Source: Diaporthe sp. PMI_573 (taxonomy: Eukaryota > Ascomycota > Sordariomycetes > Diaporthales > Diaporthaceae). From it: a DNA stretch of 64,000 bases. The stretch lies in contig JAJTUP010000104.1 in assembly GCA_021399435.1 (NCBI GenBank), forward strand, positions 123,915 through 187,914, given 5' to 3'. Numbering within the stretch: the stretch's first letter is position 1; each line of letters starts with the position of its first letter. Both the position numbers and the translations under genes were made by a program. Below, one piece after another: positions 32,919-43,633 of this stretch. Below the pieces are notes generated by a model. It made no database searches. It was not told where the DNA came from and saw only the letters and a program-made list of their open reading frames with translations.

Positions 32919-34798
32919 CCGTCACACCCTGGTCTCTGGATTACAAACACCTTTGATTGTGACGTATACCACCTTTTACAAGGTGATGGAGTACAAACGA
33001 GACACACCAGCACGTCTCAGCATAACACTCAAAGTCTTTCCACGAGTGGTCCTATTTCAGACAACTAAGGAGGCCTCCAACGGCTATTCCTGACGCGAAT
33101 CCAGATCTCGTCATAGGACGTCTCCCACGACGTTCCTTAACACCTCAATATTTATCGTTTGACTAAGAGAGTCTGACATCTTATTACAAACGCATTGGCT
33201 ATCTACCTCCTAAAGTACACACTCGCGCATTCATCTCAAGAACAACGGATTCTCACTTGATTCGGTCATGGTCTCGGTCGAAACGATCTCGTTCTTTATT
33301 TATGTTCTCAGCGTCACCTACGTTGTTCAGGACGGTAAATCGAACTACTTCGAGGGAGCCATGCTTTTCGGTCTATAGTTATCATCGCATTGGCCTTCTA
33401 CGCGCTACTCCTAGTGATGTCTTCAGCACCATGCTGGCTTCTGTATTATTATTTTTGGAAGCTTCTGGCTAGAATAAACGACCACAGACCCGACGGACCG
33501 GCCTCCCCATGCCCTTTAGGTTATGGCCCTCTCACCTCTCACTCGGCGAGCTGCTTGCGAGATCGGTACCTGAACGTCAGACACGGACACGCGGCTTGGA
33601 CCTCCAAAAGGGCCAGCAGGTGCGGCTCTAGGGCGTTTTCGTTAAAGTCACACCACCAGCCGGTGAATATTCGGCGCAGAATGCCCACGAGTTCGATTCG
33701 TTTTTCACACCACGCACATCCCCCATCCCTATGACAAACACGCAGTCAGACCATCTGACTTCCGAATCAGGTGTCTCCTCGTACCCAGATGTCATGGAGA
33801 CATCTCGTGGTTTTCTCCTCGGGTTATATTTGTCCCACGGACCTGACAACCGCGCTGGTATCCTCGCCCTTTACCGATGGCTTCCTAAAAGCATATAGCC
33901 AAGAGAATCATAGGCTCCACACATCTGCGTTATTAGGATATGGCGCCTTCTCTACGGGCTCACAGGAGATGTTCGTGTGCTATCAGTGACCTCAATCCAG
34001 TTCCGACTGACTCACTCTCCCCAGGAAGAACTCCAGAGGGTGTTCTCCATTTGGACAGGGCTGCTGACAGGTCCATATCGGTGGATTGTACCCACATGCG
34101 ACATGGGATCCATACCCGGAAGCACCGGGGAAGCAATATTGGGTTCCCGTTTGCACGCCTCCAGGCTGCTGGTGGGGCCTCATAATTCATAAGAACACCC
34201 TTAACAGTGCTCCTCTGGCTGAAGTCCGGCCCACTATTTCCCCTCGGTTGAGCCATGGAAATCTATCCGCCTGTTTAGTCACATGGAAATCCGATGTCGA
34301 TGTGATATATGGGGCCGGTGATGCGTGAGAGTCCGGATGTGGAAGCTCGGCTTCTTGCATCTCCATCAACGAGATTGTGTTTGTCCTGTGACGTTGCATA
34401 TCCTTGGGTGGTCCTTGTATCCACTAATCTGAAAGTAGGCGCAGGTATGAAGCAACATATTGCACTCCAGACAAATAGGCCCCGGCAAGGTTGCTCTTCA
34501 GTCCACTCTTCGCTGGCAGAACCCACATGCCGGAGCAAGATGATCCGTAGCAGCCATATCCTTGTATCCAGGGGATAGAGGCACTCGAAACAAGAATGAG
34601 AAGGATATCAATACCTCTCACAATCAGTATATCCTGATGAACTGTCCCCAAGCAAAGGTTTCACAAACGAATGAGTAGTATACTCCTCGCTATACTGATT
34701 GTCTTATTCCTAGCCAACAAATAGCCATCATAAGTCAAATGTACGCCCATGTCCTGCTGCCTGTATGCAACGCTGCTCACAACGTTGATCTAGGTCCT
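32919..34798. other. No confirmed gene
   Basis: May include the decayed N-lobe of the FTA2-like frame (32919-33100). Farther right only overlapping short frames of mixed composition are seen, with no family resemblance. Confidence 0.35.
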
Positions 34799-35070
34799 CC
34801 TCGCAGTTCCCCCACGGACATTATGATTCACTACCTGGCATTGTTGAAGCTAGCCGAAAAGCGGACACCAAAGAGCTCAAACGCGTTATCAATGAGCACA
34901 TCCGACAGCTTCTGGTGGACGAAGGCAAGCACGACACATTCGGAGTTGCGCTTCTGTACAAGCACCTTGGAGCCCGTCCTGGGTTCTTGGTCCACATTCA
35001 TGAAACTCGGTCGTACAGGATTATCAACGGAGGTTTCTGTGCATATGATGGTCTGCGCCGGGATACATAG
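34799..35070 (+). pseudogene. Fragment of an uncharacterised fungal protein
   Basis: After a possible CGCAG acceptor, one frame reads YDSLPGIVEASRKADTKELK, then HDTFGVALLYKHLGARPGFL, and stops at 35070. The motif FGVALLYKHL recalls a widespread but uncharacterised fungal family with an 'FG-x-x-LLH+HF' signature. There is no start codon, and coding sequence ends soon after. Domain function is unknown. Confidence 0.35.
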
Positions 35071-35769
35071 GAAGTACTGGACTCAGAGCATCCACTTCTC
35101 TCAAAATGTTTTCAAATCGCCCACCTGGTCTAAAATCGGTAGCAAACCGCGCCCCAAAGTCGCAGCCGCCCATTCCTGCAGTCTCGATGAATTCTTCGAC
35201 CCCGTCATCAAATATGATGTCGGACTAAAGTTGATGGCAGATTCTGCATATCGGCAGCATATTGATCAATTTTCATGGAGTATTTTTGGAACGCGGGCGA
35301 CAATTCAGCTTCAAAGCAGTGGGAACCTAGGAACTCAGCTCTGATGCCGTCATGGGGTCAACTTGGAGGCGCAGCGGAGAACGTGTTGGCGGGCGCCTAC
35401 AGCATCAAGAAAGGATGTACAAGGAAATCCAAAGTGTGCCGCCCATTCCCTACTTACTGTGATTATTATACGTCAGGCGAAGGACTCCCCTGCTGCCTGG
35501 GTCTGTCTGAACTATTGCTACATGGAAGGTATCTTGCTGTACCCAGGACAGAAGTATATAAACTGGAGCTCTTGCTGCCAAACATTGCCCCTTTTTCTTC
35601 AAGTCCGTCCCACATCCACAAGCAAGTACGACATCTCCTGTCACCAATAAAGACCAATAAAGAAAGCTCCTTTCTAAGTCTGCTTTGCCCAACTGCATCT
35701 GTATCAACAGTCCCTCTCGACCTTTGACTTCCTTTCCACTTGTCCTCGTCAATCGATATAACTATCGCA

Positions 35770-36417
35770 ATGCCTGCCCCTGCTCCTTTTGTCAACCACT
35801 ACGCTACGCTCAGCCTTTTTAGCCTAACTGACGACTTGAGCCGAATCAAGCGAGCGTGGCAGAGAGCCTGCCTTGCTCACCATCCAGACCACGGCGGCAG
35901 TGACGAGAGGCAAGCAAAAGTCAACGCAGCGTGGGAGATCCTCAGCGACACAAGCAAGCGCGAGCGGTTCAACGAAGAATACCGTCGCCATTTCTCCATC
36001 CATTCAACCACATTTGGACAGCGCGAGTCGCGTCCTTACGCCCAGTCAAGGGGTGATAGCCCACACGCCCCAATCAATATAAATCTGTCTAACGGCATTC
36101 CAGATTTTACCCAATGCTATAGTTCAGCCAAGAATCCGGGCCCTAACGCTCCATCCGGCGGAAGCACGCATCTGCGTCCTTCAACCTACGGCAATCCTTT
36201 CGGTGCTCCTAAGTTTGAGACACCCATCCCTAACGAGGAGAGACTGAAGGAGAAGTTTTTCGCTGCGTGGAGCAAGGTCCTCAAGGAGGAGGGCATGTCG
36301 CTGACCGAGCGCGCCGCCGTTCGGACAGCCTTGAAAGGGGGCGACTCAGGCCCCGGTCGGATAATCAACCGCACGATCAGCACGCTGAAGGACTGCCGTC
36401 GCAAGGATAAGGAGTGA
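35770..36417 (+). CDS. J-domain (DnaJ/HSP40-like) protein
   Basis: The ATG at 35770 gives 215 residues. The upstream part of the frame begins only at TTG, so it is not used. Residues 9-75 form a J domain: NHYATLSLFSLTDDLSRIKR, AWQRACLAHHPDHGG with the HPD motif at 38-40, and VNAAWEILSDTSKRERFNEE. HPD stimulates Hsp70 ATPase activity. There is no Gly/Phe-rich or cysteine-rich region, so it is a type III J protein. The middle is low complexity, and the C-terminus is a helical segment rich in Lys and Glu (EERLKEKFFAAWSKVLKEEG). No signal peptide or membrane anchor is present, suggesting a cytosolic or nuclear co-chaperone. Confidence 0.8.
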   Translation: MPAPAPFVNHYATLSLFSLTDDLSRIKRAWQRACLAHHPDHGGSDERQAKVNAAWEILSDTSKRERFNEEYRRHFSIHSTTFGQRESRPYAQSRGDSPHAPININLSNGIPDFTQCYSSAKNPGPNAPSGGSTHLRPSTYGNPFGAPKFETPIPNEERLKEKFFAAWSKVLKEEGMSLTERAAVRTALKGGDSGPGRIINRTISTLKDCRRKDKE

Positions 36418-37447
36418 TTCATCTAGGGCTTCCAATAGCTGGTTTTTTTGTGATGACATCGTCAAAGCAACGTCTTTCTGGTCATACCCCTTGAGAATCT
36501 TCCTAAGTAGTAGTCGTTGTGTGGGGCTTGAGTGTTTGAGATGGGCGTAACGGGCCACCAAACCTCTCATCTCTTGAGATCTCGTAGGTATCGCAAAAAT
36601 GAGCTCTGACGGTCTAAAAAAAGACTGGCGTGTGCTAAATTGACCGCTGAAGCTATTCCCATCACCAGATTGTCGTGATTTCGCCTAGTTCTAGTGGTTT
36701 TCGAGGATATGGGTGCTTCCCAGTGCTCTAACCCGTGACACTGGCCAGAGACCCGCTGTCCTCCACCCAGAACGTATATTTTTCTCCGTAATTGCTTCTT
36801 CCCGTGCCCTGTGATAGCAGTAAAGAAATCGTTTCTTAATATACTGATTATATGTATCTTCAAACATTATATCTATACTTTCAGGTCTAATTTAAACAAT
36901 TGCATCGCAACAACTCCCTGCCAACGTGTGGGTCAGTCTGGACAGGGGTCAGAGGAGTGTGTGTTGTTCAGAATGCTTGACGCGCGGTGGGTCTTTTGGT
37001 TCATTTGTGTGTGTTTCAGGCTGTCTCTCCCCGCTTCCAAGCGTGTCGTGCAGTACGCAGGGTTGGTGAACCTCACTCACCGGTTGAAAAGATAAGTAGG
37101 TCGTGCTTATTACTCCTTTGCTCAATCTTTCGTTATTATCTTCGTGCGCCTCATAAAAAAAAGCCTATTGCTGAAAAAAGAAGATTGATGCGCCATTGAT
37201 TTGTCGTTGAGGTTGGCCGAAGCATTCAGAGCTCTGCTTGATGACTGAGAAACACCTGGTCCAGCTGCATTCGGCATACTTGCTCATCGAGTGTGTGTAT
37301 TAATATAAGATTCTTAATTATCTATCTACATCCAAATCCAGCTTCCAACTTGAACTTTTGTACAGTTTTGAGCATCTGTGTCTTCCGCTCAGAACTCGAC
37401 AGCTCATTTTTCCAACTTTATAATTCAAATGCAACGACATAAACAAC
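36418..37447. other. No recognisable gene
   Basis: Intergenic region between convergent genes. AT-rich patches and short frames only. Confidence 0.4.
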
Positions 37448-37864
37448 TCAGGCTATCCGCATCCTCTTGTTAGCCGGCATAACGCCCGAGGTCTCGTGCT
37501 TGCCAACACTTTCGCTGCCTGCATCCACGGTGGGGGAAGAAGTGATATCAGCAAAAAAAGAGTGATACCCACGGCGACCTGCCAACCCAACACATGTCTG
37601 CTCCCTCGACTTGTCGCTTGATGTGGCTGAGGATGGGCGTGGGTAGGGTGATAAGATTTTGGGAGCTTTGCCTCGGTAGTAGGAGACTCCCCGCCATCTA
37701 GTGCGACCACGTAATTCATCGTCACTGCTATCGTCTTCGTCCTTCTCGTCGCTCGCTTCCTCTTCATCCAGATCACTCTCCGTCGCTTCACTCAGCTTCC
37801 TCTTTTGCGGGCTCACACTCTTAGTACGTGATACCGATGCAAAGAGGACAGGCTTCCCATTCAT
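37448..37864 (-). CDS. Hypothetical acidic, probably nuclear protein
   Basis: The ATG at 37864 opens 138 residues. There is an acidic stretch (residues ~27-48, EATESDLDEEEASDEKDEDD), then a basic patch (RGRTRWRGVSYYRGKAPK), a Ser/Pro-rich part and a basic end (PANKRMRIA) that could act as a nuclear localisation signal. No known domain is visible. An in-frame AGTAGG context with many SD/SE sites suggests phosphorylation, but that is inference. It could also be part of a longer split gene. Confidence 0.45.
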   Translation of the reverse strand: MNGKPVLFASVSRTKSVSPQKRKLSEATESDLDEEEASDEKDEDDSSDDELRGRTRWRGVSYYRGKAPKILSPYPRPSSATSSDKSREQTCVGLAGRRGYHSFFADITSSPTVDAGSESVGKHETSGVMPANKRMRIA

Positions 37865-38324
37865 CGGCTACCTACAGTATAGCAACATTCGACCAAGGCA
37901 CCGAGAGCTTAATAACTAAGAAGGACGATGGCGATATACCAGGGTGGACGACGATGAGATTTGAAGTAATAGGTCTTTGTGCGAATCCAAGGATACAGAG
38001 TCAGAGGATATAATTACATCTCTGCGATATAAAGTATTGATTTCGTTGACAATAGATATGAGGATGCTCTCTGCCGACTTAAAGTATTACGATACAACTC
38101 TTTGGGAAATAAACAGCTGCATGACAGCATAAGGCCTTGCCAATACACTCGGCGGGAAGTGCCCTAACATAAGGATGGTAGGTCACAGGAGCGCCCTAAT
38201 AGTCCCTTCAGAAGTAAGCATTCCGCTTCGGGAGGTGTTAGATTGTCTAATTATCGACTCTAGTGTTGCTATATCGACCCGGCAGCAACGGGTACAATCT
38301 CCGATGCTCAGGATTAGTGATGTT

Positions 38325-38398
38325 GTACAGTTTGTACAACCTTGTTGTACATACGTACGTACAGGAAGAAAATGTACGTACATGTACTATGTACGTAC
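38325..38398. repeat. GTAC-rich palindromic cluster
   Basis: Repeated TTGTAC, GTACGTAC and ATGTACGTACATGTAC words form nested palindromes directly abutting the LTR at 38399. The last five bases before the LTR (CGTAC) would be the insertion-site duplication. Confidence 0.5.
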
Positions 38399-38538
38399 TG
38401 TGACCCCCTTTGTGCTAGCGCAAGGCTGACTTCGGTTCTCCGTAAGGTGGCTTTCGGCGTTGCTGCCTAATCCGCGTGGATTGATATTTTGATTAATCCT
38501 ATTTTCTTGGCGCGCTAGATCTCTACTATGCCGTCACA
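38399..38538 (-). mobile_element. Short LTR (140 bp) of a Ty3-type element
   Basis: In plus orientation it starts TGTGAC and ends GTCACA, a 6-bp inverted repeat with TG..CA ends. On the minus strand it is directly preceded by a polypurine tract, GGAGGGGGGTAG (38539-38550), which is where plus-strand synthesis starts. This identifies it as the 3' LTR of the element whose pol tail lies at 38690-39308. Confidence 0.7.
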
Positions 38539-39308
38539 CTACCCCCCTCCAAAACGCAGACACCGGGACGGTTTCGCGTAGCTGGTGATGCTATGTATGT
38601 CGTCTAGGCCTGCTCTGCTTGCCTGTCTTTTCCGCCTTGTTATCGTCCGGGTGGTCGGTATCTTCCTCGTCTGCTGCTGCACACCGAATCTATTTTTGTA
38701 GTCGTAGCGGTGGACCGGGCGTTTCTGGGTGTTCTCGGTGGAAGGTCTCGAGGGCTATCGCCGCGTTCTTGAAGTTCTCGGCTGGGTACCAAGTGTCGTC
38801 GGGGTCGCATCCGCGCCAGGCTACCTGGTACTGCAGTTCTCTGTTGCGGCCGTGGAGCCGGCTCTGCTCGATTCGCTCGACTTCGAACTCTGGCTCGCCA
38901 TTGATGTCTTCCGGCGGGGGCGGCGTCTGGACCTGCTGGGGCAACGGGTCGTTGTCGGCCTTCCTAAGTCGATCGGCGTGAAACAGATTGGTCATCTTGT
39001 ACGAAGCGGGCAGATCGAGGACGTAACTGTGGCCTCTTTCCTCTAGAATCTCAAAGGGGCCTACGAACTGCGAGTCGAGGCGGGTGGTTGGAGTCTGTGT
39101 CGAGAATCCCTTTTTCCGCAGGAAAACCTTATCGTGGATCTTAAAGTTCACCGGCCGACGCTTCTTGTTTGCCTGGGCCTTCTATTTCTCCTGCGTGCTA
39201 GCGGCGGCACGGCGGGCGAGTTCCTGCACCTCCTTGGTCTGTTTGACCAGCTCAAGGGCCCTCTCGGCTGGTCCTGCTGTTGCCTCTGCTATGCTTGGGT
39301 CTAAAGAC
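38539..39308 (-). pseudogene. Ty3/gypsy chromovirus pol C-terminus
   Basis: The minus-strand frame encodes the integrase C-terminal GPF/Y region (IHDKVFLRKKGFSTQTPTTR, SQFVGPFEIL, YVLDLPASYKMTNLFHADRL). A chromodomain follows (EFEVERIEQSRLHGRNRELQ, YQVAWRGCDPDDTWYPAENF). The frame ends at 38690. Upstream, a TAG at 39182-39184 interrupts the linker that contains QTKEVQELARRAA. Everything N-terminal (gag, protease, RT, RNase H, integrase core) is absent, and homology stops near 39308. The chromodomain marks it as a chromovirus, a group that targets heterochromatin. Confidence 0.85.
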
Positions 39309-39328
39309 AACGGGTTCCGTATGTCCAG

Positions 39329-39407
39329 GGTTGGAAATCGATCGACTGATCGACTTGATCGATTCGATTAATCGATTCGATTTCGATTTCGATCGATCGA
39401 TCCAACC
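39329..39407. repeat. Foldback hairpin of GATCGATT repeats
   Basis: Arms GGTTGGAAATCGATCGA and TCGATCGATCCAACC can pair. The interior consists of ATCGATT/CGATTT words centred on CGATTAATCG. It sits at the broken end of the Ty3 remnant. It might be a deleted hAT end pair (CAGGGTTGG/CCAACCTG), but no matching 8-bp duplication flanks it. Confidence 0.5.
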
Positions 39408-39610
39408 TGTCAATCGATCGAGGCACCAGATGTAGGCACCACAAGTACTGCCAAGCCTGATCTGGCGAGGTGGGCTTAGAACGTTGAGCTGGCGAGAATG
39501 GCGTGAAAGCTGTAGAAGGCGCTGGAGACGACCTAAAATTTCCATCATCGTCAACAGCAGTGATGGCGTCAGAACCTGATAAAATACTCATCCTGAGCTA
39601 GTTACGCAAT

Positions 39611-39807
39611 TCTGTATACGACGCAAGCGAGGATTCCACTTTGCCTGGCAGGGATAGCTCTGGGTGGGACTCTTCAGCTATCGGCAGTACAGCCACGGCC
39701 AACCAAGGTCCCGGGGGTTCAATTATTGAGAAAGACAACTGCGACAACATACCAGCTATGGACGACGGTGCCTCATCCGAAGAGGCAAGCTCTTGAGTTC
39801 ATACAAT
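39611..39807 (+). pseudogene. Duplicated 3' end of the Est1-type gene
   Basis: This segment is clearly similar to about 29979-30150, the last codons and stop of the Est1-type gene. Shared stretches include CTGTATACGAC, TACAGCCACGGCC, GAGAAAGACAACTGCGACAA and CAAGCTCTTGAGTTCA, including the stop codon and the start of the 3' UTR. Indels and substitutions are numerous, so the duplication is old. No other part of the gene is found beside it. Confidence 0.8.
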
Positions 39808-40375
39808 TGTGAACAAGTGTCACGTCTGTGACGACAAATGAGTTGTGGCTCTTGTTGTTATGGTATGTTTCTCTCACTAAGAAAGGAGGTGGTTAAGTCT
39901 AAGGTCTGGTATGTTACTTTGTCGATGAACTAAGTCATTCTAGTCGCTTTAACTTCTGACCCTCTTCTATAGCCAACATTTGATGGTTTGATAGATGGTT
40001 CCTGATCATGCCCGAGTCGGAGATTTGATCTGTGTTCTATATGGTTGTGACGTACCAGTCGTTCTGCGGAAGATTGAATGTCACTACAAGTTCATTGGGG
40101 AGAGTTATGTCCATGGAATTATGCATGGAGAGGCAATAGAGGCATCCAGAAGGGTGAAGTGCAGGAACAGCAGTTCAATCTTCATTAGCTAGATGTTTTA
40201 CGAAGCAGTCAAACTAGGTCAGTTCAATTTATATTTTCATTTGAAAGCACTCTCTGCTGCTCAATCTTTAGGTACAACGATTTACACACAAAATCACGAT
40301 AGGCATGTTAATTAATATGCCCTGCAGGCGAGACGCTTCCTCGCATTGCCACTTACTATTTTAGTATCCTTAGAA
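39808..40375. other. No recognisable gene
   Basis: AT-rich intergenic sequence with one short frame (39995-40192) of no known family. Confidence 0.4.
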
Positions 40376-40984
40376 TTAGCCTCCTCGAGTATTTCTGCTT
40401 ACCTTTGTTCTGCCACGAAGTGCACGTGATTGGCTGATGTGTGCCATCACCGCCGTGATGTCTACCGAATCCGCCCGTAGCTGCGTGACCGCAATCTCTC
40501 TGGACACCCAGATGCACGATCGGACTGGCGGCTGGCGCTTCTTCCTACCATCCGGAAAGAACGTTGCCCATCTCGGATTGGTCCCAGGCAGCTTCACCTC
40601 CCCATCCATAAGAAAACAGCTAGGCTCCTGGCCTAGGATGAAATGAAAATCTGCAAGCGCCTCGTCGTTGTGAAGCGCGTGCTGCGCCTCCCCCGCACAT
40701 ATCGCACGTCTCCGGCCGCATGCAGTCTCTTGCTGTGTCCGAACCTCCTGCATTTGAAGCCGTTTCTCTAAGAAGGGCAAGAACGACGGACGTGGATCAA
40801 ACTCTGCAGGCTTAGCAGATTGATCAACGTTAAAACTAAGAGGCTTTTGTTGGGCTTGACTATATATTTCACTATCCGCAGTCTCTGACACACAGATCGT
40901 AGAATAATTGCTCTCTGACCTTAGGTCAATATCCACAGGATATCCTGTATTTATATTCGATGGATTGATCAGAAACGTGGACAA
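40376..40984 (-). pseudogene. LINE endonuclease-region fragment
   Basis: The frame has no ATG at its 5' edge (it begins at TTG). Its second half reads DFHFILGQEPSCFLMDGEVK, TNPRWATFFPDGRKK, RSCIWVSREIAVTQLRADSV and DITAVMAH. This matches the beginning of the APE-type endonuclease of fungal Tad/CgT1-like LINEs ('D+ +LLQEP' then 'R...IWV....'). It ends before the GDFN and SDH motifs, so only the first third of the endonuclease is left. The N-terminal 60 residues are unplaced. It does not resemble the LINE family at 47-55 kb closely. Confidence 0.5.
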
Positions 40985-41419
40985 AATTCGCGTAGTCTTC
41001 GGCTGGATCTGATTCTGATATTTTCAAAAAGTGCCCGATAATATTACTCATCACCAAAATGTGCGACAGAGTATCTGCTGGGATAGAATGGTGTTCAATC
41101 TGAGTCTGCACCTCTTCAGACTGCAAAGACATGTATACACTCAAATAAGGCTTACCTTCCCTCCATACTGGGCAGTTTACATCATGCTGAGTATTGTCGT
41201 TTGTGACGGCTTGATCTGGATCTGCCTGAACTCTTTCTCGTCCCTCTAGCTTCAGGGTCCGAAATCCGAGATCATATGCTCTTTGTTGAAATCGCTGTAC
41301 AGTGCTGCGTTAAACTTGTCCTACTAAGCGACGGCCGTCCTTGCCACAGAGCGGGGATTCGTAACTAAGTTCCGCGAAGTTCTGCAGTGCAAATACGAGG
41401 AGTCTTCTACGCCGATATC

Positions 41420-41485
41420 ATATCAGGATAGTGTGTTATCCTGATATCAGGGTAATTTATCATATCGGATATGATATCAGGATAG
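41420..41485. repeat. ATATCAGGATA inverted repeat
   Basis: A perfect 11-bp stem, ATATCAGGATA (41420-41430) and TATCCTGATAT (41437-41447), encloses the loop GTGTGT. A third direct copy of GATATCAGGATAG lies near 41473-41485. It could be a transposon end or a transcription-level hairpin. Confidence 0.5.
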
Positions 41486-41556
41486 GCAAGTCTGACGCAG
41501 ACCTGTTTCCTCCCAATCCGTCCGGACCATGACTGATACACTATGTACAACACGCC

Positions 41557-42093
41557 TCATTCAAGTAGCAGAAAGGTTAGGCATGGACGGTACTGTCTCG
41601 CTGCACGGCAAAAGCGAGACCCTACTTCTGCTACAGAAAATAGAGAGAAAATGCAACGAACGCGAAGCCACGTCAGTTGTGTCTGCGCAGGGATCAATAG
41701 CCGAATTGCGTCGAGAGTATGGTCGCAAAGACCGTAAACTCTGATCAGAATTTCGTATGATGGAAAGAGGTACTCATCAGGGATGACCACGCCAGTGTAC
41801 ATGAAATGTTGAACGAAGCCGAACACTTCGACGGGACAGTGAGGCAGTCGCTCGAGGTACGAATCCTCGGCCGTGCCGGCAAATTTCTCGCGGTAGAGGG
41901 ATGACTTTGCGCAGAGAAAGTTCTTCTGCACGCCAAAGGGAACCTCTTCTGGGCCAACAAAGATCACAGCCAGCTCAGGGTGAGGCTCCAACCATGAGAA
42001 ACTGTTGATTCGAGGGCGGTTTCGTGGCCTCGGTTGAGTCCGAGGCTGCTGGAGCACTGGGGCCAAAGAGTGCCACGGGCACTGCGATGTCAT
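41557..42093 (-). CDS. BTB/POZ-domain protein
   Basis: The ATG at 42093 gives 178 residues. A BTB fold is recognisable: PELAVIFVGPEEVPFGVQKN, FLCAKSSLYREKFAG, LPHCPVEVFGFVQHFMYTGV, YEILIRVYGLCDHTLDAIRL. The order (substrate-side strand, 'F..HK..L', then 'F..F..++YTG') is that of fungal BTB proteins, which act in protein-protein interaction and often as Cullin-3 adaptors. Only one domain is present. Upstream, a second frame (42235-41975: FYSAWGYNIEVNEIAFDDIA) may be the true N-terminus joined by a frameshift or intron near 42000. The C-terminal 30 residues lose similarity, so the 3' end may also be disturbed. Confidence 0.55.
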   Translation of the reverse strand: MTSQCPWHSLAPVLQQPRTQPRPRNRPRINSFSWLEPHPELAVIFVGPEEVPFGVQKNFLCAKSSLYREKFAGTAEDSYLERLPHCPVEVFGFVQHFMYTGVVIPDEYLFPSYEILIRVYGLCDHTLDAIRLLIPAQTQLTWLRVRCIFSLFSVAEVGSRFCRAARQYRPCLTFLLLE

Positions 42094-43633
42094 CGAAAGC
42101 GATTTCGTTCACCTCGATGTTGTACCCCCATGCTGAATAGAATGGGTGCATCTTTGGTGGCAAATTTGCGTCAACCCTGATCTCCAAGATGAGTGAAAAG
42201 GTGCTTACATGTAAAGGCTGGTCGAACAAAAACACGTCGAATTAAAACTTGGTCGGAGATATACTTGCACAGAACCTGTTTCTTTTTAGGTACGAGTATC
42301 GAGTTTGTAGAGTGGGACACACAGCCTTGATCTAACTTCTTTCAGACGTAATCGGGCACCCCGCGTTGATACCCAGTCCGTAGAGAATGGTAAACCTCGC
42401 TTGCAGACTCGTTTGGTATCTCGTCAATCCGCCGTCTAGCGGAGACATGTCTGGCGCAATTACCCTCCAGAAGGCCGTGTTACTTTTTCTTTTCACTACC
42501 TGCCGCTGCGGATCCCCTTTCTAACGTGGCAAAGATCAGAGTGTGTCAGAAGTCATATAACGATTTGCACAGCAACAGTGACAGCTAAGTGCCCAGAATT
42601 CGATCGGAGAAGAAAAGGGTGATGTCATGTTGTGAGGATGTCAAATTTGAGAATTTAATAGAATTGCGTAAATTACAATTGCATGCATAAGTCGCGGATC
42701 CGGACAGTTGATTTGAATTTTCTCAGACGGTTCTCAAAAAGAAGAGGAGATCCTGTGTATTGGTCACTGGGACTTGTGGCAGATCCTCTATAGTCTTCCC
42801 GCGCGCACAATTGACCTTGCGCAAACCAAAAGCGTTTTTGAAGGCGCTCTCGGTCTTCCGCTGTTAACTTCCTCAGACAGCCAGGCTTCCTCCTAACGTA
42901 CCTCTTGATCCGGTCGAGACTTGGCCGTTGTTGGCATCCAGGTGACCAGTATGAGGTGGGGGATTGAATGTTACGTGCGCCATACATGCTCCGCGCGACT
43001 CCAAATCATACATAGAGGAGTGGTCTCGTTTGATTTTTTTTCCTCCAGCCCCTGGAGCGATATTATGGGTCCCTGATTACTCATCACCATGCCTCGCCCC
43101 AGTGAGCCACATGGGCGGCGCTCAGCTAGAGCAGATTAGGCGCGAGCAGGCCCTCCGCCAGCAGGAGCTCAATTCCTCAGAAAGCTTGTTTTGGTGGGAG
43201 TTGTGAGGAGGATGTTTACAACTCGCAGTAGGATACTGTACTAGCAAGCAAAGGATAAATATGTAAAAGGTGCAAAAGGGTAACAAGCTTTCCCTGAAAG
43301 TGTTCTGCAAGTCGAGTTTCATTTTCATACAACTATTCGATTCCCATCAGGGCGCAACCAATCAATATAGAAACTCCATGGTGCTGGCGGGTCTTGGCAG
43401 GACCCCTGGACTTTTTGCTCCACCTCTTGTATCAGTGTTTTTTTTTTGTAGACATGGGTTTGACCGTCGTTTTTTAGGTCCATGCCTGTGGCAGGGCTGG
43501 CCCCTGCCAGCACCTTGTGTTAGTGTCAGCGCGTTTAGTGGTAACACTAAGACGCCTACGCGATTTCATGGGCTGGGACATGTGGTAACTACAAAACCCA
43601 CCATGCTACAACACTCCTGAAATCTTCCCACGC
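42094..43633. other. No recognisable gene
   Basis: Short frames only. An imperfect inverted repeat, GGTGCTGGCGGG (about 43381) and CCTGCCAGCACC (about 43504), spans some 135 bp and could be a small non-autonomous transposon; no target-site duplication was found. Confidence 0.35.

Noticed and set aside
39326..39417. Complete miniature hAT element
   Set aside because: The termini look suggestive, but the flanking octamers (CGTATGTC and TCAATCGA) do not match.
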